DNA of 64,000 nt. It comes from Chaunax sp. Z400. Lineage: Eukaryota; Chordata; Actinopteri; Lophiiformes; Chaunacidae. Below the pieces are notes generated by a model, which saw only the letters and a program-made list of their open reading frames with translations, searched no databases and was not told where the DNA came from. Both the position numbers and the translations under genes were made by a program. The stretch is from assembly GCA_037577475.1 (NCBI GenBank), contig CM075192.1, positions 10,595,408 through 10,659,407 on the forward strand, read 5' to 3'. This document shows, piece after piece, positions 11,601 to 21,764 of the stretch. Numbering within the stretch: the first letter of the stretch is position 1; each line of letters begins with the position of its first letter.

Positions 11601-14600
11601 GACGTGCATGTAAAGGGAACCGTTATGCTGTACTTTCTGAAAGAGCACACCAAACAGGAAATTGTTTTAGAATCTTAGACAAATACAAATTTTTACGTTC
11701 AAATCTGTCAAGTTAATTACTAAACAGTCTTTCCTGCCCTTCAATTACATCTATCTCATTTCCCAAACTAACACCTGTTCCTTCTCTACATACATCTCTC
11801 CCCTCTCACTCTAGCTACATACGTCTCACATTACAGTACATTTCCCCTTCATCTTCAGTCATCCCCACCTCTGGGATCTCCATCTCCTTATAGTGCTCAT
11901 AACAGCCATCCCCGTCCTCCCCAGTAGTCCAGTCTCCATAGACTAGGTCCTGCTGGAACCAGAATAGGGCTTCTGTGTTGTTGAATTCAGTGAACACCTC
12001 TTCCTGGGACACGTACACATAAAGGTCCTGCAGGAGCGGCGAGAAAATAAAGGCGTTTGATATTGAGAATCACAGGGGGGGGGGGGGGTTGTCAATTCAA
12101 TTAAAAGACGCTTGATGAAACAGCTGGCCTTCTTGATAAGGCACCACACAAAGGTAGAATACCATAAGGGTGTCTTTGAGGAAGAGGTTCCTGCTGGGTA
12201 CTCTCGGTGCCCCGGCTGGCGTGCTGGGGTCGGGAGTCGCCGGCCCTCGACGGAACCAGCTACTGATCGCCCAGATTATGAAGATTCTGGGGGAACAAAC
12301 GCAAACAGGGTGAGAGAAAAGATTGATTTAGTAAAAAAGGAACTCAAGTTAGAGATGAGAGATGAAAAACTAATAAAATAAAATATAAAATAAGAAGATA
12401 TAGAATATAAGAAGAGCAATGAAATGGATTAATAAATTTGATTGCAACTGGACAAGTACTGAGTGCACAAGCAATACAAACTCCTTTTTACTTGAGATCT
12501 GAAGAGCTGCTACAGTAGAGTGAAACCACAAAGAGGCTAATCTGATTGAACTGTATCCAGTCAAACTGCATTACAATCATCCTTTCAAGAGATGTGCCTT
12601 TCCTGCATCATCAATCAGTGATAAAGCAACATAAATGTACAAATGAATAAGGAACATAGAGTACTCAAATATTAAAAAACATACATGTGTTTTAATATTT
12701 ATTAGTCTAACTTCCAACCTTACTTTGTGTTCTTGCTCTTGTGGCTTTGTTAAATGTATACTTCCCTGTTTGGCTGGTATGGCTTTGACTGACAGAAACC
12801 ATTCATTTTCTGTCTGATATCATATTTTAATTTACAACAAATAATTCCACTTGTTTGTTGTTGACTAGGAGGCCAGTGTCTTGATGTAGTGCAGAACATG
12901 CAATTCGGAAGATGTGATCTAGAGAGCAGGATTAATGTTCACAATAGAGATTAAATAGTCATGAAGCAAAACTCACCTAAAGAGGACTCCTTTAATAACC
13001 TGCCATGCATTAGGTGCTTGTTGTTGCTGCTGTTGTTGCTGCTGCTGCTGAGGATCCTGTGCATCTCCAGCTGTCTGCAAAGCCTGACCATCTGTTGTTG
13101 CAACAGTTCCATTGCTGCTCACCTACAATCATTCATACTCTTGGTCAGTGTAGCCAAAGACAGCCACATAAGATATGATTTAAAAAAGAAATCATACTCA
13201 TGCCAGACTTGCGACAATTTAATTAATAATCTCATAATAAGTCACATATCGACCATAAACGCAAAACACTCTTTCACTCCAGCTTCTCAAATATGACGAT
13301 TTGCTGTTTCTCTCCATTTATGTAATTGTAAATTGAGTAACAGACAAACTAAGCCATGTGAAGACATAATGTAGAGTGCTGGAAAACAAGACAAGTGTAA
13401 AAATGATCGATAGATTTGACAAACAATTTGTAGTTTCTCTTGTGGTTTTTCATGCCTTTAGTAACTCCCCTGAGGTCAAATAGATGTGAAAACCATGCAT
13501 ACTTGCATGTAAAAGATAAGCAGAGATCTGTCATCATTGTGCTTCTGCGTGTCAGTGTAACTCCTCACCTTTCTAGCAAGGCTACAATCTATTCAAGTGA
13601 CACGATGCACAAGAACAAGATTAGTCATTGGACTCTATTTATCAAAACATCTCATCTTCCACCATCCTCACCACAAGTCAGACCAGAAGTTGGCCTATAA
13701 AAACAAATGACACTTGAAAGTAAAGAGCGTTTCCATTTAGCAGGTTATTAGTTATAAGGGTGCCAAGAAGGCCTAAATGAGTGAGCAGTGATACTGTTAA
13801 GGTTTGCAATAGGCCACTGGCCTGATACCATCATAGATAGAGCATTTCAAGGCCAAGGAAGTGGCTCAAAAGCTTTTCATCCTCCTTGCCATGTCCTGTT
13901 GTATGAAAATAGAACCTATTCTATTAACAGAGACCTGGATTCCCATCTCCTGGAGGAATCAACTTAGTAACCATGATACAGACAGAGTCCCATTATGTTA
14001 ACCAACAACAAGAAAATTTGTGTCCAAATGACAGATGCTCCTGCTTCTGAAAAAAAACCAACTGAATGTGATCAAAGTGACATGAGAATCGCCCAAGTTC
14101 AGTTGTGCCTAAAATGAAAAAGGGAGAAAATTGACTATGCCAATTATGAGATGCATACCTTTAGGGCCCCTAAGAAGGATGTGCAAGATTTCACTAAATT
14201 CTGTCAGGCAGCAGTTTTTTCAGTAATTGTGGATAGACTATTCACTCTGACTGTGAGCAAAGTGAACCTGTAAAAATAAGCAAACTGAAAAAAGCAATTA
14301 TGAGATGTACACCTTTAGGGCCCCCCACCCCCCAGAGCACATGAGAAATCTCCCTGTAGTCTGTCCAGCTGAATTTGAGGAGATGTGGATAGACTATTCC
14401 CTGTAATGTATGTAGGTACCTACATGGAGACAAGGATAACCCTATACACCGCCTGTGGCGTAAAGTGCTTTGTTTCAGCTCACGATAATAATTTACTATA
14501 TACACACTGAACAAAGATTAACAATTAACCGCCTATTCAGGTTGCAGAGCAAATACTTGACACTGGTTTGTTACTCCATGTAACAACATCTGACAGGAGA

Positions 14601-16507
14601 GGGCAAAAGGTTCACAAAAGTCAGTCATTCACAGATAACTGGAGATTGTTCTGGTAATGTTTAGTACACATGTTGACAGCATCTCCAACAGAGAGGAACC
14701 AAGCTAAAATGTAATAATAGGCATATAAACAATTCTTTTTTTAAAAACCTTATCTTGCAATGTTAAAAAAAGAAGAGAAAAAATCCTGAATCTGGATGTT
14801 TATCCGGATCCACTCCAACAATTTGATGTGTTCTTCCTTGCTATAGGTCCTACCCTTCTACCAAGTTTAATCCAAATCCATCTCATAGTTAATGCATAAT
14901 AGTGGTGAAAAAAGCCCCATCTTGCAATGATAAATGGTGAAAGAAATTCCTGGATCTGCTTCTTTAATCAGATCTACTACAAAATGTAATGGGTTCTTCC
15001 CTGCAACATGCCCAAAACTTCCACGTAGATTCATGAAATATGTACTGCAGTTTTTGAGTAATCTTGCTAATAAACAGACAAACAAACTGAATCATCACTT
15101 AACGTCTTTGGCGGAGGTAATGAAAAGCAGTGGAAACACGTCTGCCTACCAGCCATTTATGGTTCCTCCTAGATTAATACCTCTGATAATCCTTTCAGCA
15201 ACAGAGCAACATACGTGTCTCATCTAAAACTAATCAACACGTTTGTCCTGACCGAGCAATTATATTTCAGAAAAATACAGTAGATGCGCTTTATTCCTTT
15301 GCCCTTGTTTCCTTCACTGTACCAGTAGATTTGAATTATGGAGTTATGCATGCATTATCCCTGTTGATCTGTAAAACTAAATATATAAATTGCCTTACAT
15401 TCAACAACTATTTGTAAATATTTCCAGAGTTCTAAATCTAAAAGAGACACGTATACCTGTATGGACTACGGAGAGAAAAAAAATCTGTTGACAGAACAAT
15501 ACAAATTTGTAAACTCTTTTTTATGAGGCAAATACTTTTACCCAGTGGTTGTAAGCGACTGATGAGTGTGGAAATACCCTCAGAACAACAACAATGTTGT
15601 TGGTCTGGGTTTCATAAGGGATTTAGCTTTGCTTCATGTATGATTAGCTCTGCAATTTCAATTTAACTTTAATTCGAAACAATAAAGAAACATAAAGAGA
15701 CCAAAACTGAAATCATGCCTACTCCAAAAATGATTGATTTATCAATCATTAATCCAATGACAAAAACTTACTGGTGATCTGTCTTAGTCTTTATAAAAAA
15801 AGCAGGACAGTGTAATGACTCACTTTGACATTTACATTTGTCCCTCTTCCTCAAACAACAGCTACTTTGCCATATTAAGAAAGCCTTTTCCAATTATAAC
15901 GATGGCTAAATCTGATTAATTTAATGTCCATTAACAAGCCAGTGTTAGATGACTTGCTAGTTGAACCTTTGAGTTAATGTTAGGCTTAAATGCACGTCAA
16001 ACCTAAAATTACCCCCTGAAATGGCGGTAATTAAAGGCAGGGGACATTAGTGTCAACAGTATGTAAAAAATGTGTGAGCTGCTTGAGACTGGCCTGGTTA
16101 GTCAAGCCAAGCTGCGTGGCTCATGTTAAGGCCTTGTAATAGCTAGTTTAACTGATACACTGCAGCAGCCAGCTGGCTCACACTTTTACACTTTAACGTA
16201 ATTCTATATCTCAAGGCGAGATTTGACGGTAAACACCGCTCTCATTCCCTACATTTACTCGCTAACAGTGAGGATTTCTTCTTTAATGGCAGGATGGGTT
16301 GTTTTAAAACGAACCGGCACTGACAACGTCACTGTGACTCGTGTAAGGGTCAGTAACACGTTTTACCATTAGCAGTCCCACTTTCAACGCGCAAACAAAC
16401 AAAACAGGTCAATTTCCCTGGAAGTGAAAAGCACATAGGAGTGTCATTCATTTTACCTCGCCGTTGCTCACGGTAGCTTTGGCTGTTTCGCTCTCCTGCG
16501 TCGCCAT
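5611..16507 (-). CDS. clptm1: CLPTM1, cleft lip and palate transmembrane protein 1
   Basis: Multi-pass membrane protein of the CLPTM1 family (ER/plasma membrane; linked to GABA-A receptor trafficking in mammals). Fourteen coding exons join in phase: 16507-16457, 13122-12977, 12286-12163, 12027-11869, 11636-11519, 11416-11331, 10682-10562, 10393-10149, 9575-9482, 9383-9193, 8902-8807, 8663-8528, 8020-7853 and 5804-5611. The product is 642 residues against 669 in human. Seen: short acidic N-terminus, an 11-glutamine run (about residues 42-52), the conserved PNAWQVIKGVLFRIFIIW segment leading into the first membrane helix, the lumenal domain (VYGDWT, HWHPN, DYYPI, NDYWNLQKDYYPI), and a C-terminal helix cluster (about residues 351-540, including LYILDNETNFVVQVSVFIG). 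The tail is charged and ends KKND. The start is MATQESE, in the same place as human MAAAQEA. Introns carry several mobile-element relics; intron 1 is over 3.3 kb. Confidence 0.96.
5941..6855. mobile_element. non-autonomous DNA transposon (hAT-like MITE) in the last clptm1 intron
   Basis: The element begins GGGTTGGACATTGAGAAC and ends TCGTGCCCAACCC, which inverted reads GGGTTGGGCACGA. The termini are therefore imperfect inverted repeats with subterminal GGTTCC-rich palindromes (ACTGGAACCGGTTCCA near 5968-5983). It is about 915 bp. No intact transposase frame is present. I could not find a convincing 8-bp target duplication, so hAT membership is a guess from terminal and subterminal style. Confidence 0.55.
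6957..7095. repeat. dispersed repeat, family B (copy 1)
   Basis: From CAGGCAGGCATTGCGCAACA to ATGTATGCCGCTGTTCT this segment matches 28912-29053 along its whole length with scattered substitutions (shared TTCAAACTGGACCAG and CAACGCCAC). One copy is in a clptm1 intron, the other in six5 intron 1. Confidence 0.65.
12075..12088. repeat. 14-base G homopolymer
   Basis: A run of G (C on the transcribed strand) lies about 50-60 bp upstream of a clptm1 splice acceptor (12028/12027). It is prone to length variation and to sequencing error. Confidence 0.9.
13280..13430. repeat. dispersed AT-rich repeat, family A
   Basis: AGCTTCTCAAATATGACGAT followed by TTGCTGTTTC matches the copies at 1546 and 49579. 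It is in clptm1 intron 1. Confidence 0.5.
14130..14480. repeat. dispersed repeat, family C, two partial copies in tandem
   Basis: The phrase CAATTATGAGATGCATACC with TTTAGGGCCCC occurs at about 14139-14170 and again at about 14296-14325 in slightly changed form. Each is followed by a GAAATCT/GATTTCACT, CTGTCCAG, TGTGGATAGACTATTC series. Related copies occur at about 39450 and 55265. Confidence 0.6.
14740..15120 (-). repeat. dispersed repeat, family D (CCTCCGCC...GGAGG type), reverse copy
   Basis: The copy ends GGCGGAGGTAATG (15109-15121) and contains the paired phrases ATCCGGATCCACTCCAACA and TCAGATCTACTACAAAATG. The same vocabulary occurs in copies at 24505, 54805, 59578 and 62165. It lies in clptm1 intron 1. 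Confidence 0.55.
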
Positions 16508-16566
16508 CTTTCCTTGTCTCTACCACTCTCACACCACACAGTGCTGGCTGGGAAACTGCGTTCCGC

Positions 16567-16603
16567 CTCGCGAGATGTCAGTTTTAGCGTCACCAAAGTG
16601 ACG
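16567..16603 (-). promoter_or_regulatory. clptm1 core promoter motifs
   Basis: CTCGCGAGA (16567-16575), nine of ten bases of the TCTCGCGAGA element found in many TATA-less housekeeping promoters, lies about 60 bp upstream of the start codon. About 13 bp further upstream is CGTCACCAAAGTGACG (16588-16603), a perfect inverted repeat of two CRE-like half-sites. No TATA box is evident. Confidence 0.45.
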
Positions 16604-18799
16604 TATGTCCTCAGGGAATTGTTGAAAAAATGTGAGACTAATATTGTAAGCTGCTTTCTGTGACAAGGCTGATGAAACGGCATGAAACACTTGATTGAAT
16701 AAAAGCTTTCTCAGATGGCATCTACACCACAAGATGGATCAAATAATAGATTGTTACTTCCATTTCATGTGACCAGGGATAAAGTGCAAATACTACAAAC
16801 ACTATGAATGTGAAAAATAGTCAAAATTTGGCGTAGCTAGTTTAACATGAGACGCTGCCTGCATGCATCTTGGAGAATAGAAGGGCATTCAACAGGAATG
16901 TTTCTAGGAGTGGACGAGGTCTGACAAGGTCATAATGAGTAATCTGCACATTTTAGGAATGTTCACTAGTGTCTTATCCTCTGCTGTCTTAGACACAATT
17001 ACACCAGGAGTGTCTGTTCCTGTTTTTCCACAAATGAATTCTAACTGCATTGTTCTCATTGATTTCTCACCAAAGCAAGTAATGTAATTACTTTTCTTCA
17101 GGATGTTTCACATGCTGCTTACATATTTTTGATGACTGAAATTACAAAAACAGTAATTTGCCACAGAGAGCTTGACAGCCATATTATTTGGGGCTAGAAC
17201 AGTGACAGTGAATTTGCCACCGAAAATAAAACATGAACTGAAAAAGGAAACATAATGGCATTGCAATATTTGTATTTGAAAAAGTTGTATTGGCACCAAA
17301 ACTAATATTTGGCACTGAAAGAAATTCCACTGAAAAATTAAATTATGTCATTTTGACAGGCCTATTGTTTTGCATTTTGATGTGTTCAATGACATGTTTC
17401 CTTCTGTAAACTTTTAGGGAATTAATTTTTTTTTAACTGTTTTGGGCCTGGTGCCTATTCAAAACAAACCATAAATAAGGCACATCATTCTTAGGAGCCA
17501 TTTGTTATTGTAATGGAGAAAGAGACAGTTGCAGCTGTCTACAGATGGTTCAGAAATTAAATACAAGATGATGCACTGTACCATGTAGATACTGTCAGGT
17601 GTATTTTGAAGCATAACTTTAATGATCCACCAGGTATTGATGGTAAACAAAAATATACGTCTGATGGTAGATTGGAAATACATTTACATACATTTTCACT
17701 CAGGATACAGTTTGGAAACACATTTTCTGAATTTAACAACTAATATTTAACTCTGCTACTGTTGGCAAGGATTTAATGTAATTTCCTCATTAGCAATCAA
17801 GTTATTTGTGTCAATTTTGAGTGATATAGGATTGTTAATTTTAATTAATGACTGGAAAACATATTAACTCAAATAGAGATGTATACAGTATGTGTTGCCA
17901 TGTTACTCTGGAATACAAGGCATAATCACTTTTTACTTTAGTGCCAACATATTGTAGGAAGATATTTCCTTCAACAAACCAATCCTGAACCAACCATCAG
18001 CAATTTACAGTCGATAAGGACTAGGACAAAGTGATTCAATCCCTTGGTAGATACACTTTCCTGATGGCACCTGGGCTTGTGGGTGGGAGACGTTGGAGCT
18101 GGTTGCATTCTCTGGTTGGGTTGGTCCGGGAAGAGGTCTTCAGGAGGTGATAAAACACTAACAGTACAATTACCTATAAACTGTTACCTACAATCATCTT
18201 TGCACAACAGATAAACTAAAAGACATGTTATCATCTAACTTTCAAGACAGATTTTTAGGTTAAAACTGAATAGAAATTCATGAAACGAAAGACCTTCATT
18301 GTGCTGCTTTGCATGCAACAAAAACACTTTCTTTTACATCCAGCACACCAAGAGATGTACTACCTGACATTCATCTCTATTAGGTTCATACAGGAGGCAG
18401 AAACCCCACAAAGTGCTACATACCCAGGCCTGCCAAGATTGGAGTAATGATGATGATAAAGATCATCTCCATGTATGATGAAAAAAGAACAGAATCGCTT
18501 ATTGAATAGTGCAGACAAATGTGCTTTTGGTTTCGACAGTCAGGCTATTACTCTTTAGAGAGCTGACACATCACAGTGCTTTGTGGAGCTTCCGCCTCCT
18601 GTCTGAAGCCAGTGGACTAAAGACCTTCAGATGCCAATCTTTGGATCACATCTTCCAGAGAAGTAAAGAGCAAACAAAAATGTCATTTTAACAACAGTCA
18701 ACAACTTTCTGTCATCTGGTTGGCGAATGGATAAGTTGAGGGTTGACAGTCATATTTCAGGGTAGAGAATCCTCTATCCCTTTGTTAGTTACCACAGTC
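16604..18799. other. intergenic stretch between tbcb and clptm1
   Basis: AT-rich sequence without a supportable gene. It should include the tbcb 3' UTR just below 18800 and distal promoter sequence of clptm1. A short hydrophobic frame on the minus strand near 18424-18472 (METIF-like, followed by a GTATGT) was considered and not called. Confidence 0.45.
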
Positions 18800-21764
18800 C
18801 TATATCTCATCTAAACCATAATCCTCCTCAGGAAAGTCTCCCACTATCACATTGACGGGCTTCACAATTGCACCATATTTGTCCTCACATTCAAAGTATT
18901 TCTTCCCTTCAATGCTGTGGAAACAATTTAAGAAGAGACGGGGTCAAACGCAAAATCAAAACCAACATGATCAAAACTGTGGACAGATTAAAAAAAGTAA
19001 ATAGTGCTCTTACGTTCCGTTGTTCTTTCCCAGGGGCTCATCATATTTCACACCCACCCAATAGCCTGGCTTGAAGTGTGTTGTACCTGCAATGAACATT
19101 ACATCATTGTTCTTTACACCAAGTACTCCAACCCCTCTTGTTTTGCTGGGTTATGATATTAAATTTTCAGTCTTTATTACAGATAGCAAAGCATAGATAG
19201 TCAACCAGCTAAGCTTTAGCCACACTTACCAACATACATGACTGTGCCAAGCTTCATGGGTTGCCCAGGGCCCTGCACTTTGCAGCGACTGCCAACAGAA
19301 ATCGCATCAGCCGCGGCCTTCTGTTCTTCCTGTCGAGCAGCAAGCTCAGCTTTCTTCTTGGCAGTTTCTTCCTCATTGAAGTGACCAATACGCTGTTTCT
19401 TCATGAATGACCTAGCTGAATCTGAAGGAAAGAAAGTTGGATGATAATAACACAGGATTTTTACAACAGAAAGCAAATGCTGCAAATTAACATCAAATGA
19501 GATTACATAATTCCTTTACAACACCTGTTAATAATTTGCATTAAGAAAAAGTATAAAATATTAACAGCTGAGATGTTGTGTGATTGGAGGTATTGTATTT
19601 AAACAATTGCTTTTTATGATTGACTGCTTTACCAATTACTGTTGGGATCCACTAACTGATAGTAAAAGGTTAATTTTCTGGAGACAGACCTATTGTGAAC
19701 TAATTAATTCAGCTAAAATGTTCAATACTGTATTCACTGTGTGGTTATAACCTTCTTTGCTACTGCTATAGCTTTGGTAGCATATCTTTCATCTTTACTA
19801 TCAAAAGCACAGAAAATTGGTTATGTAAATCAAAAATTAGAGAGAAGCTTGAGTATGTCAGACCTTACCAGTTCTCTTATCATAACTGTCATCTGGGATT
19901 TCATATTTCTCCACTTTGGAAACATCATCAAACTCGCCCATCTGTCCTCCACTTCTATCAATAACCTGTGATTCATGATGAGACAGCAACTTTAATAAAA
20001 GACCACACCAGTTGTTATGCAAGTTTGTGAGAAACTGCAAATTGCTTAAGCTTGAATCAAGCAAGATAATTATGACAATGAATGAATCAGTTTTATCTTT
20101 TGTCATTATTGTTGCATGAGCTGTGACGGTTTTAAAACTTTTGCGTCTTGGTGAACTTAAGCACTCAGTAGTACCACCAAGTAAAAAAAAGATTTTTTAT
20201 CAAGTAACCACTATCTAGATTGCGGTATTCTCATATTGAAACCAATTTGAAAATGTTTTACTGCAAGCTTTGGAAAATTAAAGGTCTCAAGGCACATCTT
20301 TGGTAAACCTAAAACTTGGATTTGGAACCAAAAGACTGATCTGAAAACCTGTTGCTACCCATATTTTACAATCAGCTCCCCCTGTCTTCTGTTGTGGAGG
20401 AGTTCAAAGTCACCCAGTGCAGACTTGCTTTGATACCGGGACTCCAAAGACCAACCCATCCGTGAAGCAGGAATAAGAACTGCCAGTACTGCAATCGGCC
20501 AGGCAGAACGTTCTCTGAAAACTAAGGATATCTTTGAAAACCTCTGCATTGGAAGACAGGGAATAGGAACATTGCAGTTCCAGTAGTGGTCAATCCACTC
20601 CTAAGGGGAGAAGAGAACCTTAGTCCAGGATGAAATCCAAAGCCTTGAGGAGGAGGGGAGAACAGCTAAAGCAACCAAGCTTGGAATACATGGCGCCTGG
20701 ACAAGGTTCTCGGAGGAGATACTTCACAAAACTATGAGACCAGATATAATTTTCTGGTCTTGGGTGGGAAAGAAAGTCATCCTCGTGGAACTGACCATCC
20801 CATGGGAGGAGGGCTGCGAGGAAGCAGCAGAAAGGAAAACAGCCAAGTACCAACAACTAGTCCAAGACTGTCGGGATAAGGGATGGACAGCATGGCTATT
20901 TCCAGTGGAAGTGGGATGTTGAGGATTCCCTGCTAAGTCAGCTTAAGGTAAAAATTGGAGTGTGAGGAAAAAAGACAAAAACTGCTGTGCGAAGGTTGGG
21001 GGAAGCTGCAGAAAGAGCCTCCTGTTGGCTCTGGCACAAAAGGGAGGATACTAGCTGGAAGTCAGGAGGAGAGGGGCAGTGACTTGGCAACCAATGGCGA
21101 CCCGCCAACTGGAGAATGTTGTGGTTAAGGGTTGAAACATTCTAGGAGGGTTGGATACTACCTGATGACCTCTCCTCCCGGTCAAAGCTACATCCATTAG
21201 AAATGGATGTACAAAGGCATCTTTAATGAAATACAAACAACAATAAGACAGAAGTCTGGCCATTTCTATTAAAAGCACTTCCAAACCTAGCAGCTACATA
21301 CATGTATTCTGCAGTTATCATCCACAGCGTAGGAACCCAGCAAAGCTTCATTGTCGTCCATCTTCTGCAAAAACTGGTCAGAAACATCAAACAGCTCCAG
21401 GTCCATGCAGGAGGGAGATGCTCCTACAATAATCTCCAACTTTCCCTAATTACAATATGAAGAAAACAATTCATGTTATACGTCATTTTTGACATATTCT
21501 TAGGACTCACAAAAGATGACAACGGCACAAATGAGACAATCTCGGTATCAGGTGTATTGTACAGGTTACACCTAATAAATCCCAACAGCAGAGGCAATTT
21601 AAGCATCATTTAAGGTGTAAAATGTATGGTAAACTGAGTCTCACCTTCAGTTCTGCGATACGTATCCCTCTATTGAATCTGCGCTTCGTCACAAAAGAGG
21701 TCAGGGTGCTCGTTAATCGCACATCCACAATGGGATTGGTCACTACTGTCACTTCGCCGTCCAT
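18800..21764 (-). CDS. tbcb: TBCB, tubulin folding cofactor B
   Basis: Cytosolic chaperone that works with TBCE on alpha-tubulin folding and dissociation of tubulin dimers. Six coding exons join in phase: 21764-21645, 21445-21302, 19965-19869, 19421-19230, 19086-19014 and 18914-18800. The product is 246 residues against 244 in human. Order: N-terminal ubiquitin-like domain (about 8-90, including GIRIAELK and ELFDVSDQF), a Lys/Glu/Ala-rich coiled linker (FNEEETAKKKAELAARQEEQ), then a CAP-Gly domain (VGSRCKV, GTVMYVG, HFKPGYWVGVKYDEPLGKN, the last containing the GKN-type core) and the conserved C-terminal tail DFPEEDYGLDEI. I chose MDGEVTV because human TBCB starts at the same distance from the domain; an in-frame ATG eleven codons upstream (MTINGVHNRDI) is possible. 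Intron 2 carries a retroelement relic in antisense. The gene is divergent from six5. Confidence 0.96.
20590..21200 (+). mobile_element. decayed retroelement-derived coding fragment
   Basis: On the plus strand inside tbcb intron 2, a frame of about 100 codons ends at 20922. It contains HGAWTRFSEEIL, RPDIIFWSWVGKKVILVELT, PWEEGCEEAAERKTAKYQQL and WLFPVEVGC. I associate this RPD...ELT...KY...PVEVGC signature with the C-terminal part of retroelement proteins common in fish and invertebrate genomes, and the RPD-x(n)-VELT spacing is reminiscent of PD-(D/E)XK folds. Further bits downstream (WLWHKRE near 21030) continue it in broken frame. The element family is unnamed here. Confidence 0.5.

Noticed and set aside
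18424..18475. Short hydrophobic frame on the minus strand (ATCTTTATCATCATCATTAC) followed by GTATGT, like a membrane exon of a small protein
   Set aside because: No clear acceptor, no partner exon in phase, and it is largely an ATC-type low-complexity stretch.
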